Shown here one piece after another: positions 61,356 through 64,000 of a stretch of DNA of 64,000 nt; the first letter of the stretch is position 1; the number at the start of each line of letters is the position of its first letter. The notes under the pieces are model-generated. The model was not told where the DNA came from, made no database searches, and worked only from the letters and a program-made list of their open reading frames with translations. The position numbers and the translations under genes are program-made. The stretch is taken from contig NZ_FQZS01000014.1 in assembly GCF_900142105.1 (NCBI RefSeq), positions 1 to 64,000 of the forward strand. The letters are read 5' to 3'. This DNA is from Lutispora thermophila DSM 19022 (GTDB lineage: Bacteria; Bacillota; Clostridia; Lutisporales; Lutisporaceae).

Positions 61356-62561
61356 ATGGGAAATTTTTTTAAGAATTTATTTAAAAAAAATAAGGATGCT
61401 AAAATAGAAAAGCCAGAGGAAGAAAATATGAAGAATTTGGAGGATATGGAAGAGGAAGAATTTTTAAGTGATGAGGAAATAGAAAAGCTTATTATTGAAG
61501 AGATGGATCAGGAAGACCAAGAAATACAAGAAAGCAATGAAATAAAAGAATCAATAGAAATTGAAAAAGAAATAGTAAAAGATATAGAACAAGAAAAAGA
61601 AGAGGAGCCCGGTATCAATAATGAAGTCGAAGAGAATGAAGTAGAAACTAAAGGATCCTTCTTAAAAAAGCTTAAAGACGGATTATTCAAAACCAGAAAG
61701 AATATTACTGAAAAGTTGAATTCGGTGGTAAATAGCTTCAAATCCATTGATGAAGACTTATTTGAAGAGTTAGAAGAAATATTAATAACCTCAGATGTGG
61801 GAGTTGAAACCACAATGAGGCTTTTGGATGGAGTGAGAAAAAGAGTAAAGGAAGAGAAGGTTAGTGATCCTAAAGATGTTATAAAATTGCTCAAAGATGA
61901 AATTTTGAAGCTTATGACTGAAAATGTTGAGCCTCAAAAAGATGAATATCCAATGATTATTGTGGTTATGGGAGTTAACGGAGTAGGCAAAACCACTTCT
62001 GTTGGCAAGATAGCTAACAGATACAAAAAAGCAGGAAAGAAAGTGCTTATTGCTGCCGCTGATACTTTCAGAGCCGCTGCAATAGAACAGCTTGAGGTAT
62101 GGAGCAACAGAGTTGGTGTAGATATTATAAAACACCAGGAGGGTTCAGATCCGGCAGCTATAATCTATGATGCAATAAATGCTGGTAAGTCAAGGAAGAC
62201 AGATGTTATATTATGTGATACAGCAGGAAGACTGCACAACAAAAAGAATCTCATGGAAGAGTTGAAGAAGATATTCAGAATTATCGATAGAGAATATCCA
62301 GAAGCGCACAGGGAAGTATATCTGGTATTAGATGCCACTACTGGTCAAAATGCTATAACACAGGCAAAGGTATTTAGAGAAGCGGCTGATATTACAGGGA
62401 TAGTATTGACAAAACTGGATGGTACTGCTAAAGGAGGTATTGTTATAGCAATTAAGTCAGAACTCAATATACCTGTGAGACTTGTGGGTGTTGGAGAGAA
62501 AATTGATGATTTGCAGGAATTTAATGCAGAAGATTTTGTAAATGCGCTGTTTGCAGAATAA
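61356..62561 (+). CDS. ftsY: SRP receptor FtsY
   Basis: FtsY docks SRP-ribosome complexes at the membrane. The 401-residue protein has an unusually acidic N-terminal A domain (about 1-90, Glu/Asp-rich). The NG domain follows: GVNGVGKTTSVGKIANRYK (G1), ADTFRAAAIEQLEVW (G2), CDTAGRLHNKKNLMEEL (G3) and LTKLDGTAKGG (G4). The ATG at 61356 has AGGAGG upstream; the GTG just before is less likely. Confidence 0.96.
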   Translation: MGNFFKNLFKKNKDAKIEKPEEENMKNLEDMEEEEFLSDEEIEKLIIEEMDQEDQEIQESNEIKESIEIEKEIVKDIEQEKEEEPGINNEVEENEVETKGSFLKKLKDGLFKTRKNITEKLNSVVNSFKSIDEDLFEELEEILITSDVGVETTMRLLDGVRKRVKEEKVSDPKDVIKLLKDEILKLMTENVEPQKDEYPMIIVVMGVNGVGKTTSVGKIANRYKKAGKKVLIAAADTFRAAAIEQLEVWSNRVGVDIIKHQEGSDPAAIIYDAINAGKSRKTDVILCDTAGRLHNKKNLMEELKKIFRIIDREYPEAHREVYLVLDATTGQNAITQAKVFREAADITGIVLTKLDGTAKGGIVIAIKSELNIPVRLVGVGEKIDDLQEFNAEDFVNALFAE

Positions 62562-62590
62562 TTTCATTGACAAGGTTTGTTATTTGATTT

Positions 62591-62632
62591 AAAATACCTA
62601 TGTAAAGGTTATAACCTTTACATAGGTATTTT
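62591..62632. repeat. 42-bp perfect palindrome between ftsY and ylxM
   Basis: AAAATACCTATGTAAAGGTT begins a 21-base arm that is immediately followed by its exact complement, ending AGGTATTTT. As RNA it folds into a very stable hairpin ending in TTTT, so it can work as a terminator or processing site. The ylxM ribosome site follows within three bases. Confidence 0.85.
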
Positions 62633-62644
62633 GGAGTGTATGCC

Positions 62645-63001
62645 ATGATAGAAGATATAGTAAAGAAAACACTGTTATTTGATTTTTATGGACAATTATT
62701 AACTGATAAGCAAAGAGATATAATGGAGATGTATTATACAGATGATTTATCCTTGAGCGAGATTTCTGAGCAAATTGGAATAAGCAGGCAAGGAGTATAT
62801 GATACTCTGAAAAGGGCAGAAGCTACATTAATTGAATATGAATCCAGGTTGGGATTGGTGGATAAGTTTCTTCAGCATAAATCTATACTATCTGAGATAA
62901 AAAGTATGCTGGATGAGATATTAAATGTAGATGGTATAGATGTGAACGAGATAAAAGAAATGATTAAAAGTATCAAAAATTATATAGAGAAGCTCGAATA
63001 A
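62645..63001 (+). CDS. ylxM: SRP-associated HTH protein YlxM
   Basis: The 118-residue YlxM is a sigma-70 region-4-like HTH protein that sits beside ffh and has been shown to modulate SRP GTPase activity in streptococci. Core: LLFDFYGQLLTDKQRDIMEM, YYTDDLSLSEISEQIGISRQ and GVYDTLKRAEATLIEYE. I chose the ATG at 62645 with TTGGAG upstream. Confidence 0.93.
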   Translation: MIEDIVKKTLLFDFYGQLLTDKQRDIMEMYYTDDLSLSEISEQIGISRQGVYDTLKRAEATLIEYESRLGLVDKFLQHKSILSEIKSMLDEILNVDGIDVNEIKEMIKSIKNYIEKLE

Positions 63002-63020
63002 GTATCCGGGAGGAGATTAA

Positions 63021-64000
63021 ATGGCTTTTGAAGGTTTAGCTAACAAGCTGCAGGAGACATTGAAGAAACTTAGAGGCAGCGGTAAATTGAGTGAAAAAGA
63101 TGTTAAAGAGGCGATGAGAGAAGTTAAAATGGCTTTGTTGGAAGCTGACGTTAACTTCAAGGTTGTAAAGGACTTTATTGCAAAAGTAACCGAAAGAGCA
63201 GTAGGCCATGAGGTAATGGAAAGTCTGACTCCTGGACAACAGGTTATTAAGATAGTAAATGATGAGCTTACCCAACTCATGGGAAGCACACAAAGTAAAA
63301 TAGTTTTTTCACCAAAGCCTCCAACTATAATCATGATGGTAGGATTGCAGGGTGCTGGTAAGACAACCACTTGTGGAAAGCTGGCATTGAATCTGAAAAA
63401 GCAAGGGAAAAATCCATTGCTTGTTGCATGCGATATTTATAGACCTGCAGCAATTAAGCAGCTAAATGTTGTGGCAAATCAGGTGGAAGTTGATTTCTTC
63501 ACCATTGGAGATAAGGCAAAGCCTGTTGATATTTGTAAAGCTGCAGTTGAGCATGCAGTTAAATCTGGCAATGATGTGTTGATAATTGATACAGCTGGAA
63601 GACTTCATATAAATGAAGAACTGATGGATGAGCTTATAGAGATCAAAGAAAACATAAAGCCTACCGAAATAATGCTGGTTGTTGATTCTATGACAGGCCA
63701 GGATGCTGTGAATGTAGCTGAAAGTTTCAATGAAAAGCTTGGATTGGACGGTATAATACTTACAAAACTGGATGGAGATACTAGAGGCGGATCTGCTTTA
63801 TCGATAAAAGCTGTAACAGGAAAACCAATAAAATTTGCAGGTATGGGCGAAAAAATGACAGATCTTGAACCTTTTTATCCTGATAGAATGGCTTCCAGAA
63901 TATTGGGAATGGGTGATGTACTAAGCCTTATAGAAAAAGCCCAAGCAAGCATAGATGAGAAAAAGGCAAGAGAGCTTGAAAAGAAGATTAGAACCCAGCA
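63021..64000 (+). CDS. ffh: Signal recognition particle protein Ffh (3'-truncated by window)
   Basis: Ffh is the SRP54 GTPase that binds signal peptides as they leave the ribosome. About 326 residues are visible, starting MAFEGLANKLQETLKKLRGS (N domain). GLQGAGKTTTCGKLALNLKK is G1, ACDIYRPAAIKQL is G2, DTAGRLHINEELMDEL is G3 and LTKLDGDTRGGSALSI is G4/G5. The methionine-rich M domain lies beyond the window edge. ATG at 63021 follows GGGAGGAG. Confidence 0.97.
   Translation, partial: MAFEGLANKLQETLKKLRGSGKLSEKDVKEAMREVKMALLEADVNFKVVKDFIAKVTERAVGHEVMESLTPGQQVIKIVNDELTQLMGSTQSKIVFSPKPPTIIMMVGLQGAGKTTTCGKLALNLKKQGKNPLLVACDIYRPAAIKQLNVVANQVEVDFFTIGDKAKPVDICKAAVEHAVKSGNDVLIIDTAGRLHINEELMDELIEIKENIKPTEIMLVVDSMTGQDAVNVAESFNEKLGLDGIILTKLDGDTRGGSALSIKAVTGKPIKFAGMGEKMTDLEPFYPDRMASRILGMGDVLSLIEKAQASIDEKKARELEKKIRTQ

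Overview
This window is low-GC DNA (about one third G+C) from a spore-forming member of the Clostridia (Bacillota). The evidence is the ylmE-sepF-ylmG-ylmH-divIVA block, lspA-rluD-pyrR, remA-gmk-rpoZ-coaBC-priA-def-fmt-rsmB-rlmN-stp-prkC-rsgA-rpe-thiN, the fapR-governed fatty-acid operon using FabK, and smc-ftsY-ylxM-ffh. The sporulation genes ylbJ and spoVS, strong Shine-Dalgarno sites and frequent TTG starts agree with this. I cannot name the genus from sequence alone.

Layout. Positions 1-8268 are an accessory zone. It starts with the end of an IS3-type insertion sequence that cuts into a decayed gene. Two small membrane-protein genes follow, then a complete group IIC intron sitting directly behind their terminator. 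Next is a plasmid- or ICE-like cluster: an Xre regulator, an actin-like ParM protein with an overlapping ribbon-helix-helix partner, tiny membrane peptides, a VirB2/TrbC-like protein and a HerA/VirB4-type ATPase. A tRNA-Pro(GGG) gene closes the zone, with its 3' end facing it, as expected for a tRNA integration site. No relaxase or integrase is visible inside the window.

Positions 8343-64000 are conserved chromosome. They cover: division and envelope genes (8553-15025); pyrR with its own attenuator; a long untranslated leader in front of a sodium-coupled NSS transporter; rqcH on the opposite strand (17688-19463); dapF; and a translation, nucleotide and cofactor run from yicC to thiN (20659-35896). 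Next come two paralogous micro membrane proteins, then rpmB, asp23-fakA, recG-rsmD-coaD, ylbJ, a patatin, tmcAL and ackA. After these are yceD-rpmF, the fapR-plsX-fabH-fabK-fabD-fabG-acpP-fabF-rnc operon, an Elp3-like radical SAM gene, spoVS, smc, ftsY, ylxM and a truncated ffh.

How the genes work together. Most of the window is household machinery. FapR senses malonyl-CoA and should set expression of the lipid operon. Stp and PrkC form a phosphatase/kinase pair beside the ribosome GTPase RsgA. FtsY, YlxM and Ffh are the SRP targeting system. RqcH handles stalled ribosomes. The least explained parts are the plasmid-like module with its micro-ORFs (3957-8149), the decayed membrane cassette in front of the intron, the NSS transporter leader, and the twin small membrane proteins after thiN.
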